A stretch of 64,000 nucleotides of DNA from CBDDKZ01 sp965230415 (lineage in GTDB: Bacteria; Bacteroidota; Bacteroidia; Cytophagales; JAAEPT01). The notes below the pieces were generated by a model. The model was not told where the DNA came from, did no database searches, and was given only the letters and a program-made list of their open reading frames with translations. Positions 42,961 to 52,047 of this stretch are shown in pieces. The position numbers were made by a program, and so were the translations under genes. Position 1 is the stretch's first letter. Each line of letters starts with the position of its first letter. The DNA is taken from contig CBDDKZ010000005.1 in assembly GCA_965230415.1 (NCBI GenBank), positions 4,588,001-4,652,000 on the forward strand, written 5' to 3'.

Positions 42961-45216
42961 ATGGGAAAAAGAACAGTGAAATTGACATTCAATGCTCAGA
43001 ATATTGGGCCTCACGTTGCGTTGAATAGCACATTGGAGCTTCCTCCTTTAAAGATTGCAGTTTTTGCAAACAATGGAAGTGGGAAGACGTTTTTGAGTCG
43101 TATGTTTAGAATGGTTGACCGTCCTGGAATTGATGCAGTAAATAAAGCCTTATCCATTGGTACCTCATCTGGTAATTTTTCCTTCAAAATCGAAGAAAAT
43201 GGTGAATCACTAAAGGAACTTAATATTCTACTTTGTAGGGATTCAGAACCCGTGGTTAGTAATAGTTCAGGTTATTTATTTCATGTTTTTAATAGTGATT
43301 TTGTAAAGGATAACGTTGAAGAATCAGGTTATCAACCTGATGGTGGGATTGAAGGCTATATTCTGGGTAAATCCACAATAGATTTAAAAAAGGAAAAAGT
43401 AGAGCTCGCAACTATAGAAAAAGAACATCAAACAAAATGTGAAGTGTTTAAAGCGGCTGTGGCAGAAGCAAAGTTTGAACTAATTGAATTACAAATACAC
43501 AAGAATACTACTGAGTACAAATTCAGCGATTCAGACGTGTATCATGATAGACTAGATTATTCAGACCCAAAGCCCTTTGATGAACTAAAGCAGCTAAATT
43601 CTAAATTGAATACTATGCCTGACGATTTAGAAGATATACATGAACTATCGACATCAGCCCAAAACGGATTTCTGAAAGAAGTGATTGAAGTACTGGAGAC
43701 TCCATATACCAAGAGTTCATTTAGTCAAGAGTTCAAGGACAGAATTGATTCGGATCGCGTGTTTATTTCAGGAGGTTTAAAGAAGCTTCCTGATCGTAAG
43801 AAGGATTGGACTCAGTGTCCTTTCTGTAAACAAGAATTAAAGCAAGATGCCAAAACTCTTATTGAGCATTACGAAGCCTTTTTGGAAAATGAAGAAGGAA
43901 AGGTAAAAGAGCGCATCTCAACATTCAGAACATCTTTAAAGCAGTTAAGGGCTGAACTGGAAAATGACGTAATCCTGTTCAATGCTATAGAGAATCAATT
44001 TAAAAATATTAAGCAGTATTTTCCTTCAGAGTCCGCTACGGAACTGAATGCTTTCAATGATAATTCCTCGATTTTACTATCAATAGATTCTTTGGAGAGT
44101 TTGCTTGTTGAAAAGTCGATTGACATCAACAAACCTATAATTTCAGATAGGTTTCAGTGTCACATTGATGCGATTTCAAATCATTTGGATCATTGTGCAC
44201 AAACGGCAGAGACCTGTAATAGAAGTATTTTGAAACTGAATGGAAAGAAACAAAATACTAAAAATGAAAAACTCGATTTGAAGAAACGACTTTGTAAGTC
44301 CAGATACCAAAAGCTTAGGGATGATCTCTCGGGGATAATTACCGAGCTGAAGTCCTTAAGTGAGGAGAAAAGAAAAGTGCAAGAGAATATTGATGCAAAA
44401 GAAAGCCAAGTAAAGGTAAAAAAGCAGGTTAAATTCAATGAATATCTGGAATATTATCTACAACGTTTTTTTGAAACCAAGTATTCTTATGATTCAGAGC
44501 AATCTTGCTTAAAACTACATAAATACAATATTAGTAAGCATGCTACGGATGTTCTCAGTGATGGCGAAAAAAGCATTGTTGCCTTTTGTGTTTATTTGGC
44601 AGAAATGCACAAAGTTGTAGAGCGTGAAACTGATTATGCAAGACTATTTTTTGTTATAGATGATCCTATTTCAAGTATGGATTTTCACTATGTATATTCT
44701 GTTGCGCAAATATTAAGAACACTCCATGAAAATATGAACCTTAAACGTACAAGGTTTTTGATTTTTACGCACAATCTTGAATTTATGAGCGTGCTGATTA
44801 GAAATGAGATTATAAAAGGAAGTGCTATTTTGTCAAATGGAGAGTTGATTAAATTATCAAGGGAATTGGTGATGCCGTATGAAGAGCACCTTAGAGACGT
44901 TTACATGGTTTCAGAAAGCCAAAATAAACCGAGACATACTACGCCCAATTCCATAAGGCATGTTCTGGAAACGATTAACAAATTTGAAGCACCTAGTAAG
45001 AGCTTGAAAGAATATATCGAAGCGAATAATGTGTTGGAGAACAATGAACTCATTTATTCTCTTATGCATGATGGTTCTCATGGAGCATTAAGACAACAAT
45101 TTGCCTATACGAATGACATGATAATTTCGGGCTGCAAATGTGTAATAAAGTTTATCGTATCGAAGTATGAAGGTCAGATTGAACTTATAAGCTCATCTTT
45201 AAACCAATCTAATTAG
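42961..45216 (+). CDS. RloC/PrrC-like ABC ATPase, candidate anticodon nuclease
   Basis: A 751-residue AAA_13-type protein. Walker A is ANNGSGKT (36-43). The middle is a long antiparallel coiled coil with a zinc-hook-like CPFC (286-289) at its apex. The ABC signature is LSDGEK (532-537), Walker B LFFVIDDPISSMD (562-574) and H-loop THN (603-605). The C-terminal region has SIRHVLE (Arg666, Glu670) and LMHDGSHG (His703, His707). The R-x3-E spacing and a His about 37 residues on match the catalytic triad of PrrC/RloC anticodon nucleases, and the zinc hook is specific to RloC, so this is the preferred family. It is solitary, next to a tRNA gene. Confidence 0.65.
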   Translation: MGKRTVKLTFNAQNIGPHVALNSTLELPPLKIAVFANNGSGKTFLSRMFRMVDRPGIDAVNKALSIGTSSGNFSFKIEENGESLKELNILLCRDSEPVVSNSSGYLFHVFNSDFVKDNVEESGYQPDGGIEGYILGKSTIDLKKEKVELATIEKEHQTKCEVFKAAVAEAKFELIELQIHKNTTEYKFSDSDVYHDRLDYSDPKPFDELKQLNSKLNTMPDDLEDIHELSTSAQNGFLKEVIEVLETPYTKSSFSQEFKDRIDSDRVFISGGLKKLPDRKKDWTQCPFCKQELKQDAKTLIEHYEAFLENEEGKVKERISTFRTSLKQLRAELENDVILFNAIENQFKNIKQYFPSESATELNAFNDNSSILLSIDSLESLLVEKSIDINKPIISDRFQCHIDAISNHLDHCAQTAETCNRSILKLNGKKQNTKNEKLDLKKRLCKSRYQKLRDDLSGIITELKSLSEEKRKVQENIDAKESQVKVKKQVKFNEYLEYYLQRFFETKYSYDSEQSCLKLHKYNISKHATDVLSDGEKSIVAFCVYLAEMHKVVERETDYARLFFVIDDPISSMDFHYVYSVAQILRTLHENMNLKRTRFLIFTHNLEFMSVLIRNEIIKGSAILSNGELIKLSRELVMPYEEHLRDVYMVSESQNKPRHTTPNSIRHVLETINKFEAPSKSLKEYIEANNVLENNELIYSLMHDGSHGALRQQFAYTNDMIISGCKCVIKFIVSKYEGQIELISSSLNQSN

Positions 45217-45250
45217 CCGGAGTCATGTACAAATACAACTTCAAAAATAT

Positions 45251-45271
45251 TTTGCACACTCATTTGCACAC
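45251..45271. repeat. Direct repeat next to the tRNA, possible element-end remnant
   Basis: TTTGCACAC occurs at 45251-45259 and again at 45263-45271, between the RloC-like gene and the tRNA. Such sequence next to a tRNA 3' end may mark an old attachment site or integrase remnant. I cannot confirm a matching copy elsewhere. Confidence 0.25.
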
Positions 45272-45310
45272 TTTTTCGACTTTTTTTGTTCGATTAGAAA
45301 TAAAAAAAAG

Positions 45311-45335
45311 CCTTGTAAATTGTTGATTTACAAGG
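45311..45335. terminator. Bidirectional intrinsic terminator
   Basis: CCTTGTAAAT and ATTTACAAGG form a perfect 10-bp stem with a TGTTG loop. On the reverse strand it is followed by CTTTTTTTTA, so it terminates the tRNA transcript. On the forward strand TTTTATG follows, so it may also stop the ATPase gene transcript. Confidence 0.8.
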
Positions 45336-45345
45336 TTTTATGTTG

Positions 45346-45419
45346 TGGGCCCACCTGGGCTCGAACCAGGGACCCCTTGATTATGAGTCAAGTGCTCTAA
45401 CCAGCTGAGCTATAGGCCC
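45346..45419 (-). tRNA. tRNA with CAU anticodon (Ile2 or elongator Met)
   Basis: A complete cloverleaf on the reverse strand: 7-bp acceptor GGGCCTA/TGGGCCC with discriminator A, D-arm AGCTC...GAGC, anticodon stem CTTGA/TCAAG around loop CTCATAA (anticodon CAT), T-arm CCTGG/CCAGG with GTTCGAG. No CCA is encoded. The anticodon could be read as elongator Met or, after lysidine modification, Ile2. The sequence alone does not settle it, though the GACTCATAATC loop context favours Ile2. Followed by a strong terminator. Confidence 0.9.
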
Positions 45420-45540
45420 CGAAAACAAGTAAAACAGAACTCTATCTTAGCTTGTGTTCCGAATTGGGGTGCAATAATAATCAATAGAATGTTAAATTCA
45501 AATAAATAAATCTAAATATTCCATTAATGTTATCCACAGA

Positions 45541-46359
45541 TTATTGTTGCATGTGTACCACTCGTTGCGGAAACGGGATGTTGATCGAATGTTCGTCCAA
45601 CGCATCCTTGATGGATTCCAACAGATCAAAATGGGTGTCCCAATAATCGTTAATGTCAACAGGGCACATAACCAATAGATTAACGGAGCTATCCCCAAGT
45701 TCGGCAACCGCTACCTTGCTCTCAGGGTCACTTTTTACGTTTTTGTGTGCCTTTACTACATGCAATATTACTTCACGGGCTTTTTTGATATCGGACTCAT
45801 ACCCGATACCTACGTTGATATCAAGTCGGACAAACCCTTGTTTGGTTAAGTTAGTAATGGCTCCATTGGAAACAGTTCCGTTGGGAAGTATAATTATCTT
45901 TTCGTCGATTGTTCGTAAGATGGTGTTGAAAATATGAAGTTCTATGACATCACCTTCAAAGTCGTTTACCTTAATACGATCGCCTACTTTGAAAGGCTTA
46001 AAGATAAGAATTAGTACCCCTCCTGCGAAATTGGCAAGGCTACCTTGCAAGGCGAGTCCTACAGCAAGACCTGCGGCTCCTATCATAGCGACAAAACTGG
46101 TGGTTTCAATACCGAGTATAGTAGCAGCACTTATGATAAGAAGAATTCTTAATACAATTTTCAGAAAGGTGCTCATGAACTGTACAAGTGACAGTTCAAT
46201 TTTTTTGTGTTGTAAGGCACGTGTTAGTGTTTGGGTAATACGTCCGATAATCCAGAATCCACCGATTAATACAATAATCGCTAAAAATATACGGGGAGTA
46301 TAATCAATGGTATTGGTGATAAAGCTGTCAAAATAATTCCAAAGTTTTTCGATAGTCAT
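45541..46359 (-). CDS. mscS: Small-conductance mechanosensitive channel
   Basis: A 272-residue inner-membrane channel that opens on membrane tension to release solutes after osmotic downshock. Three transmembrane helices in residues 20-120, with the pore helix Gly/Ala pattern AAGLAVGLALQGSLANFAGGVLIL, then the cytoplasmic vestibule (PFKVGDRIKVNDFEGDVIELHIFNTILRT, ILPNGTVSN) and C-terminal alpha/beta domain. The 272-residue length matches short MscS (MscCG-like extensions absent). It is transcribed divergently from mtnA. Confidence 0.93.
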   Translation of the reverse strand: MTIEKLWNYFDSFITNTIDYTPRIFLAIIVLIGGFWIIGRITQTLTRALQHKKIELSLVQFMSTFLKIVLRILLIISAATILGIETTSFVAMIGAAGLAVGLALQGSLANFAGGVLILIFKPFKVGDRIKVNDFEGDVIELHIFNTILRTIDEKIIILPNGTVSNGAITNLTKQGFVRLDINVGIGYESDIKKAREVILHVVKAHKNVKSDPESKVAVAELGDSSVNLLVMCPVDINDYWDTHFDLLESIKDALDEHSINIPFPQRVVHMQQ

Positions 46360-46423
46360 TTCTATTTATTAGTTTCAATTATTGTCTTACGAATATAATT
46401 AATTACAGTAGTTCATTAAACTA

Positions 46424-47473
46424 ATGCGTGTAAATAATCAAAATTACAGAACATGTTGGATGGTAGGTAGCAGTGTGCGCCTCATTGAACAGAATTACCT
46501 GCCTTTTCAGTTTGAAATAGCGACTTGTTCCACTTATCAAGATACTTGCGTGGCTATAAAAACGATGATCGTGAGAGGAGCCGGGGCAATAGGAGCAACA
46601 GCTGGATATGCAATGGCTCAGGGTTTCCTAGAAGCTCCAAAAGGAAGCATGGAATCTTTTGTGGTTCAGGCGAAAAAAGATATAGAAGCCACAAGGCCTA
46701 CAGCACAGAATTTATTTTATGCTACTGATAGAGTATTTAATGCGGCCATTAAAGCAAGTGATCCTTCAAAAGCAGCACTGGAAGAAGCTCAGGCCATCGC
46801 TGATGAAGATGCTGCTGCTTGTCAACAAATTGGAATTTATGGTAATGAAGTTATTGGTGACAACTTCAAAATAGAAACTCATTGCAATGCAGGCTGGTTG
46901 GCCTTTGTAGACTTTGGCAGTGCACTGGCTCCGGTTTATGAAGCGCGTAAGTCTGGCAAGAACCCTTTTGTTTATGTGGATGAAACACGTCCCAGAAGTC
47001 AGGGCGCGCGATTAACTGCATGGGAACTTCTAAATGAAGAGGTACCACACACCATTATTCCTGATAATGCAGGCGCTTTTTATATGGAACAGAAGAAGAT
47101 AGATATGATTATTGTTGGTTCCGATCGAATTGCAGCAAATGGAGATGTGGCCAATAAGATTGGTACCTTGGAAAAGGCAATAGCAGCTAATTACTATGGG
47201 ATACCTTTTTATGTTGCCGCACCCACCAGTACAATAGATCATGCGTGTGAAACGGGAAGGGAAATTCCCATAGAGCAACGTAGTATGGACGAAGTACTCT
47301 ATCAAACCGGGCCCGACAAAGATGGAAGTATAAATACAGTGCTGGTCGCTAACCCCGGATCTGAGGCTGAAAATCCTGCGTTTGACGTTACACCCGCTTC
47401 ATTAATTGCTGGTATTATAACTGAAAAAGGAATTATTAAGGCAAAAGGTGAGGATATTAGCTCGTTGAAATAG
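46424..47473 (+). CDS. mtnA: S-methyl-5-thioribose-1-phosphate isomerase
   Basis: A 349-residue enzyme of the methionine salvage pathway: it converts methylthioribose-1-phosphate to methylthioribulose-1-phosphate. The fold is that of eIF2B-alpha. Motifs: MIVRGAGAIGATAGY (phosphate binding), TRPTAQNL, THCNAG with catalytic Cys154, VDETRPRSQGARLTAWEL and VGSDRIAANGDVANKIGT with catalytic Asp234. No other methionine-salvage gene is adjacent. Clear start at ATG 46424. Confidence 0.94.
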   Translation: MRVNNQNYRTCWMVGSSVRLIEQNYLPFQFEIATCSTYQDTCVAIKTMIVRGAGAIGATAGYAMAQGFLEAPKGSMESFVVQAKKDIEATRPTAQNLFYATDRVFNAAIKASDPSKAALEEAQAIADEDAAACQQIGIYGNEVIGDNFKIETHCNAGWLAFVDFGSALAPVYEARKSGKNPFVYVDETRPRSQGARLTAWELLNEEVPHTIIPDNAGAFYMEQKKIDMIIVGSDRIAANGDVANKIGTLEKAIAANYYGIPFYVAAPTSTIDHACETGREIPIEQRSMDEVLYQTGPDKDGSINTVLVANPGSEAENPAFDVTPASLIAGIITEKGIIKAKGEDISSLK

Positions 47474-47519
47474 GGTGTTAAAACTTTTCGACTTACTACC
47501 TTGTTCAATTGTAATAATG

Positions 47520-47542
47520 CTTCCCCCGCAAGGTGGGGAAAG
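47520..47542 (+). terminator. Weak hairpin after mtnA
   Basis: CTTCCCC and GGGGAAAG flank an 8-base loop, followed by TGAGTTTT. It lies between the mtnA stop and the next ATG and may be a terminator, though the T run is weak. Confidence 0.3.
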
Positions 47543-47550
47543 TGAGTTTT

Positions 47551-48171
47551 ATGAAAAATAGAATAATTCAAATAGCAATAGGAGTCAATCTCGCCGGAAT
47601 TTTGGCGGTTATTATCCTATTATTGAAATTTTATACACATGTTGGCTTATTTATAAGCCTGGCTCGCTATAGTGGATATGTGTTGATAGTTAACCATTAT
47701 TTCAATTTGGCAGTAACACTTTATTACATTGCACGGTATAAAGCGAACTTTTTGCTTATGATAAGTACTGCTGTAGTATTTATTAATTTGGTATTCCTAA
47801 TACTGAGATCCTTCAACTATATTGGTATGGAAAGTATCGATTTTCGAGTCATTCCAACAATAAATGTTGCCTGGTACTTGATGCTGATTTTCTGGAAGCT
47901 GGAAGATATGCCCGCAGTGCAAACGTGGAGAAGGTATTTGTTCTTTAGGGGAGCGTATGCACTGCTGATTATGATTTTTGCTTTCACAGCTTATACCGGG
48001 CAAGCTTTTTACGCTAAAATAAATTATTTGCCTGTCGCCTTACATTTTGCCATTGTAATCATAAACTATTCCTTTATTAATTTTTTACTCGACTGGAATC
48101 GAAAGCCAATCAAGTTTTCAGAACTCATACAGGTTTTTGGAACTAAAGAAGAAGATAAGAATTTAGAATAA
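47551..48171 (+). CDS. Polytopic membrane protein
   Basis: A 206-residue protein with six predicted transmembrane helices (AIGVNLAGILAVIILLLKF, LARYSGYVLIVNHYFNLAV, LLMISTAVVFINLVFLIL, and so on) and a charged C-terminal tail. I do not recognise the family. The frame is open from GTG 47533, but ATG 47551 is chosen because it lies past the hairpin and gives a normal KNRII basic start before the first helix. Probably a stand-alone inner-membrane protein. Confidence 0.5.
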   Translation: MKNRIIQIAIGVNLAGILAVIILLLKFYTHVGLFISLARYSGYVLIVNHYFNLAVTLYYIARYKANFLLMISTAVVFINLVFLILRSFNYIGMESIDFRVIPTINVAWYLMLIFWKLEDMPAVQTWRRYLFFRGAYALLIMIFAFTAYTGQAFYAKINYLPVALHFAIVIINYSFINFLLDWNRKPIKFSELIQVFGTKEEDKNLE

Positions 48172-48240
48172 CCAGAGACGAACGTTATAAAATGGTACAA
48201 TATTTGAGGTAATAATAGGTGTCTATTAGATCAGAAAATT

Positions 48241-48822
48241 GTGATTATACGTTCGAGTAAATTTACCGGCATTAAAGCTATTATACCTTCTATTAATTCA
48301 GTGAATAGGGAATCCCTCATTTCGTTCTACGTAAGATCATTGTTTCCAAAATTAAGATTTACTGAATACCTGGGTAGGATACAGGTGGTAAGTTTAGGAA
48401 AAAAACTAATTGTAGAATGGGATGTCGATTTAGGTCTATTCGAAAGAATAATTTATGAAGATGGTCATATTGAATCGTTGTGTCACTTTACGATCTATCA
48501 ACGCAACCAATTTGAAATAATGGATCAAACGATGCTTTTTAAAAACTGTAAAGGCATCAATGAAATGAGATCAATTCTGATTAGTTTATTTGATGATTTA
48601 TTTAACGGAGGCCTTGAAATCCACAACCTTTATATTGGAAAAAGTTTATTTAAACAACGTGTACAGCTCACTCATTTAGATATTAGCTATGAGCAGGAAG
48701 TGTTGCCTCCCAGGTGGATGGTAGGATTGTTCATATCAGTCGTTGGAATTCCGCTGGCACTCGCTTTGACCTTACTTACTTCTCATGGGATTGTTGGTCG
48801 AAAGACCCTGATCAAAATCTGA
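48241..48822 (+). CDS. Hypothetical protein with C-terminal membrane helix
   Basis: A 193-residue protein starting with GTG 48241. The soluble part is alpha/beta (FYVRSLFPKLRFTEYLGRIQVV, WDVDLGLFERIIYEDGHIESLCHF) and a single transmembrane segment follows near the C-terminus (WMVGLFISVVGIPLALALTLLTS). No family recognised. It is 97 bases upstream of the CHAT protein gene, same strand. A functional link is possible but unproven. Confidence 0.5.
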   Translation: MIIRSSKFTGIKAIIPSINSVNRESLISFYVRSLFPKLRFTEYLGRIQVVSLGKKLIVEWDVDLGLFERIIYEDGHIESLCHFTIYQRNQFEIMDQTMLFKNCKGINEMRSILISLFDDLFNGGLEIHNLYIGKSLFKQRVQLTHLDISYEQEVLPPRWMVGLFISVVGIPLALALTLLTSHGIVGRKTLIKI

Positions 48823-48919
48823 TTGATTGTAATCTGGGCTTTATTTTTATCTGGGAACAGAAAAAAGTATCTTCACTACAGGGAATTTCAATAAGTAGGA
48901 CTCTTTTGATTTAAATAAG

Positions 48920-51820
48920 ATGCGACAGTTTTATCTTCTCATTTTTTACTTTTTGGGTATAATTAATATACATGGGCAAACAAATCATGCCAAATTTGAT
49001 TCATTAATTGTTGTCGTTTATAGCAATACGGGCGACTTAAATATGGTGCAGGAATTAGTTGACAAAATGGACATGATCACCAGGGATATGGTTAATAAAG
49101 AATCCAAAATACCTGCCTATGCAGTCTTAAACGGCATTTGTTCTCAAATATTGAATGATCAGGAACAGGCAGAAGGTTATCAAAAGCAGATGCAAGCGTT
49201 AATAGGAGCCAGCTCTACCAATATTCGGGCTGGTGCTTATACCGATGAATGGGCACGGCTAAACCAAAATATGAATAATTCAAATGATGCTATTGTGGAA
49301 GCCGCGGATTATTTGGAGGCACATAAAGAGATTTGGGACTACAATAAGTTCTACTCAGTAGCTAATATACTGTCAATAAGAGGATTTGTTGAAAAGGCAA
49401 GTGCTTTTTTTAATAGAGCCATGTCGTTGCCAGATAATGGAGAATACCGGTCTTACTATGGATACACCTATCATTTAAGTCGTATTGGTGAATTCAGCAA
49501 AGCGAATGATGTCATCAAGATGATAAAAGACCGAATGGATGAGCCCGGTCTTGACTCTTTGACCTGGTCATTACGAAAGATAGATTATAGCCTCGCCCGG
49601 TTCAATTATGCGCAAATGACAGGCGATGGGCACGGAATGGTTTTGGCAGCGGAAGATTTCGTAAAGAATATGGACATAAGTAACGATTATTGCTCAGCCC
49701 TTGTGATGTCGAATTACATCATGTTGGCTTCTGCCCATGAAGTCGCTCATAATATAAAACTTGCCAAAGACTATTATATGAAATACGATAGCGTAGTGAA
49801 TGAGTTTTTAAGTTGCGATAATGGCAAATCATTGGAAATGGGGTCCATGTATTTGGAAGCACCGATTTTTTTAAGCAAAATCGGACGATTAGGCGAGGCC
49901 AAATTGTCGAGGGGAGTAATGGTCGATAGAATTATGAATCATGAACAAAAGCTCAACCAAGTTAGTGCAAGTCATGAATTAAACGCTGTCGTTGGACTGC
50001 ACTTCGGTTATATTCAGGATCAAAGATATCACACCTATTACCAAAAGACTCTGGCGTCTTTTGAGGAGAAAGGAGATTTTGTAGGTTCAACCGGCCCCTT
50101 TGCTCAATACGCTTACTTCTGTGTAAGAGATAGACATTTAACAACAGCTTATAAAGTCTATGAAGACCTCTTCAGGATTAATTATGATTGGATTAATGAC
50201 CTGATTTTTACATTTGGAGAGAAGGTTTTTGTAAGTTACTACAACGCAAGAATGGCTCAGGGTTATAACAATTATCATACGTTCGTGTCATTATTAAAAC
50301 ATACTAATGATCCAAATTTTGGTGCATCGTGCAAACAGGCTTATAACAATTTATTACTAACAAAATCGATTGCTTTCAAAGGATCTCAAAAGAAAAAACG
50401 CTTATTTAAGCAAAATAACGACCCTTATATTGTACGTATGTACGAAAAATGGCTGAAGAAAAAAACACAATTAGTTTCAATCTACCAGTCCATGAACGAA
50501 AAAGCAAATAAAATAGGGGAGCCTGGTACGAATAAGGGTGACTTGGAAAAATTACAAGGAGAAGTAGATGATTTGGAAAATAAATTGGCTGCGAAGTCGA
50601 AAGATTTTAAATCATACTTCAAAGTTGACAAACCGAAATGGGAGCAGGTTCGCGATGAATTAAAAGAGGGGGAGGTAGCTATAGAAATGGTACGTTTTAA
50701 TTGGTGTGATCAGGCGATGTATTCAGACAGCAGCCTTTATGCTGCGTATATCGTACGTCCGGAGTCTCATCATCCCGAAGTTATTTACCTAAAAGAATCG
50801 CCTGCTAAACTGGAAGGAAAATATTACAAGTATTACAAGAATTTAATAGAAAACCGCATTAAGGATAAGAAATCATACAATAGGTATTGGGGAGATTTGA
50901 AAGATGCGCTGAAAGGAGTGAAGAAAGTTTATTTTTCACCTGATGGCATCTATCATACGGTTAATTTACCAACGCTGTACAATGAGCAAAGTGACAAGTA
51001 TTTACTTGACGAAATAGAAATACAAGTATTAACCAGCACAGCAGATTTGTTGTTGACTTCAAAAGAATCGGATTTGAAAGATGCTATATTTATAGGTCGG
51101 CCGGCCTATAATGTCAAAAATTTCAAGACAAATACTTCTGATAATTTGCACGAAGGAGGCACAAGGGCCGCTCTTTCCGAGTTTTTGGATGATGGCATAA
51201 GTGATTTGCCGGGAACGCAGGAAGAAGTATTGGAGCTACACCATAAATATGAAGAAAAACGCATAGAAGCGAAATACTATCTCAAAGAGCAGGCAACTGA
51301 AGATTTACTTTATACAATAAAAAATCCTGGAGTTTTACACATTGCCACCCATGGATTTTGGAATCAACCTGAATACGAGTCGAGTGCATCATTCAGGTAT
51401 TTTGATGCCATGATGAATTCAGGTTTACTTTTCAGTGGTGTGGTTGATTATTACAAGAATGAAGATCATGGCGGTTTTGTCAATGACGGCATACTTACAG
51501 CTTTTGAAGCACAGAATCTTCAATTGGATAGTACTGTTTTAGTAGTGTTGTCTGCTTGTGAGTCTGGTTTGGGTCATTATGATCAGGGGGAGGGGGTTAT
51601 AGGCTTACAACGCGCTTTTAGAGCGGCAGGAGCGAAGAGTATCATAAACAGCTTGTGGCAGGTAGACGACCGGGCAAGTAAGGATTTTATGATAGCTTTT
51701 TATTCGCATTACCTGGAAAAGGAAGGCAGGCAGGCAGCTTTTGTAGCTGCGCAAAAAGAAATGAAGGACAAATACCACGACCCTTATTTTTGGGGTGCTT
51801 TTATGTTGGTTGGGAATTAG
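48920..51820 (+). CDS. Secreted TPR-CHAT caspase-like protease
   Basis: A 966-residue protein with signal peptide (ending GIINIHGQ). Residues about 25-540 are helical TPR-like repeats. A charged coiled stretch (540-600) precedes the CHAT domain (about 600-966), a caspase-HetF-type peptidase. The catalytic dyad is visible: His811 in HIATHGF and Cys880 in LSACESGLG, followed by GEGVIGLQRAFRAAGAKSIINSLWQVDD. CHAT proteases are usually involved in programmed death or defence. This one is exported, so its targets are periplasmic or extracellular. Possible partner is the membrane protein upstream. A strong terminator follows. Confidence 0.85.
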   Translation: MRQFYLLIFYFLGIINIHGQTNHAKFDSLIVVVYSNTGDLNMVQELVDKMDMITRDMVNKESKIPAYAVLNGICSQILNDQEQAEGYQKQMQALIGASSTNIRAGAYTDEWARLNQNMNNSNDAIVEAADYLEAHKEIWDYNKFYSVANILSIRGFVEKASAFFNRAMSLPDNGEYRSYYGYTYHLSRIGEFSKANDVIKMIKDRMDEPGLDSLTWSLRKIDYSLARFNYAQMTGDGHGMVLAAEDFVKNMDISNDYCSALVMSNYIMLASAHEVAHNIKLAKDYYMKYDSVVNEFLSCDNGKSLEMGSMYLEAPIFLSKIGRLGEAKLSRGVMVDRIMNHEQKLNQVSASHELNAVVGLHFGYIQDQRYHTYYQKTLASFEEKGDFVGSTGPFAQYAYFCVRDRHLTTAYKVYEDLFRINYDWINDLIFTFGEKVFVSYYNARMAQGYNNYHTFVSLLKHTNDPNFGASCKQAYNNLLLTKSIAFKGSQKKKRLFKQNNDPYIVRMYEKWLKKKTQLVSIYQSMNEKANKIGEPGTNKGDLEKLQGEVDDLENKLAAKSKDFKSYFKVDKPKWEQVRDELKEGEVAIEMVRFNWCDQAMYSDSSLYAAYIVRPESHHPEVIYLKESPAKLEGKYYKYYKNLIENRIKDKKSYNRYWGDLKDALKGVKKVYFSPDGIYHTVNLPTLYNEQSDKYLLDEIEIQVLTSTADLLLTSKESDLKDAIFIGRPAYNVKNFKTNTSDNLHEGGTRAALSEFLDDGISDLPGTQEEVLELHHKYEEKRIEAKYYLKEQATEDLLYTIKNPGVLHIATHGFWNQPEYESSASFRYFDAMMNSGLLFSGVVDYYKNEDHGGFVNDGILTAFEAQNLQLDSTVLVVLSACESGLGHYDQGEGVIGLQRAFRAAGAKSIINSLWQVDDRASKDFMIAFYSHYLEKEGRQAAFVAAQKEMKDKYHDPYFWGAFMLVGN

Positions 51821-51826
51821 TGTACC

Positions 51827-51862
51827 AAACCTATAAGGTGTTTTGCAACACCTTATAGGTTT
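51827..51862 (+). terminator. Intrinsic terminator after the CHAT gene
   Basis: AAACCTATAAGGTGTT and AACACCTTATAGGTTT form a perfect 16-bp stem with TTGC loop, followed by TTT. It lies 7 bases after the stop. Confidence 0.85.
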
Positions 51863-51869
51863 TTAAAAA

Positions 51870-52020
51870 TACCTTATAGGTATAAATCAATACCTTCTAG
51901 CTTTAATCTCGCATTGTAAGTCCTTTGTTATTAGTGTTTTATGTTTTTTCGCTTATTGTAAGTATCTGAATGTTAGTGGAATATGTATAGGTGAAGGTTT
52001 CGTATTTAACCTTATAGGTG
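51870..52020. repeat. Dispersed ACCTTATAGGT repeats
   Basis: ACCTTATAGGT, found in the terminator stem (51850-51860), recurs at 51871-51881 (TACCTTATAGGTA) and 52009-52019 (AACCTTATAGGTG), with partial copies at 51892 (ACCTTCTAG) and 51987 (TATAGGTGAAGG). The repeats fill most of the 227-base space to the next gene. They may be a small intergenic repeat family or protein binding sites. Confidence 0.45.
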
Positions 52021-52047
52021 TGGAAATGGGTGTGGAAGTAACCAGAT

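Noticed and set aside
42961..45216. Rad50/SbcC repair ATPase
   Set aside because: The zinc hook is similar, but there is no SbcD partner, and the C-terminal RxxxE...H region and DDPISSMD Walker B are typical of RloC/PrrC-type proteins.
51827..52020. CRISPR-like array
   Set aside because: The repeats are short, palindromic, irregularly spaced and without uniform spacers. No cas genes are in the window.
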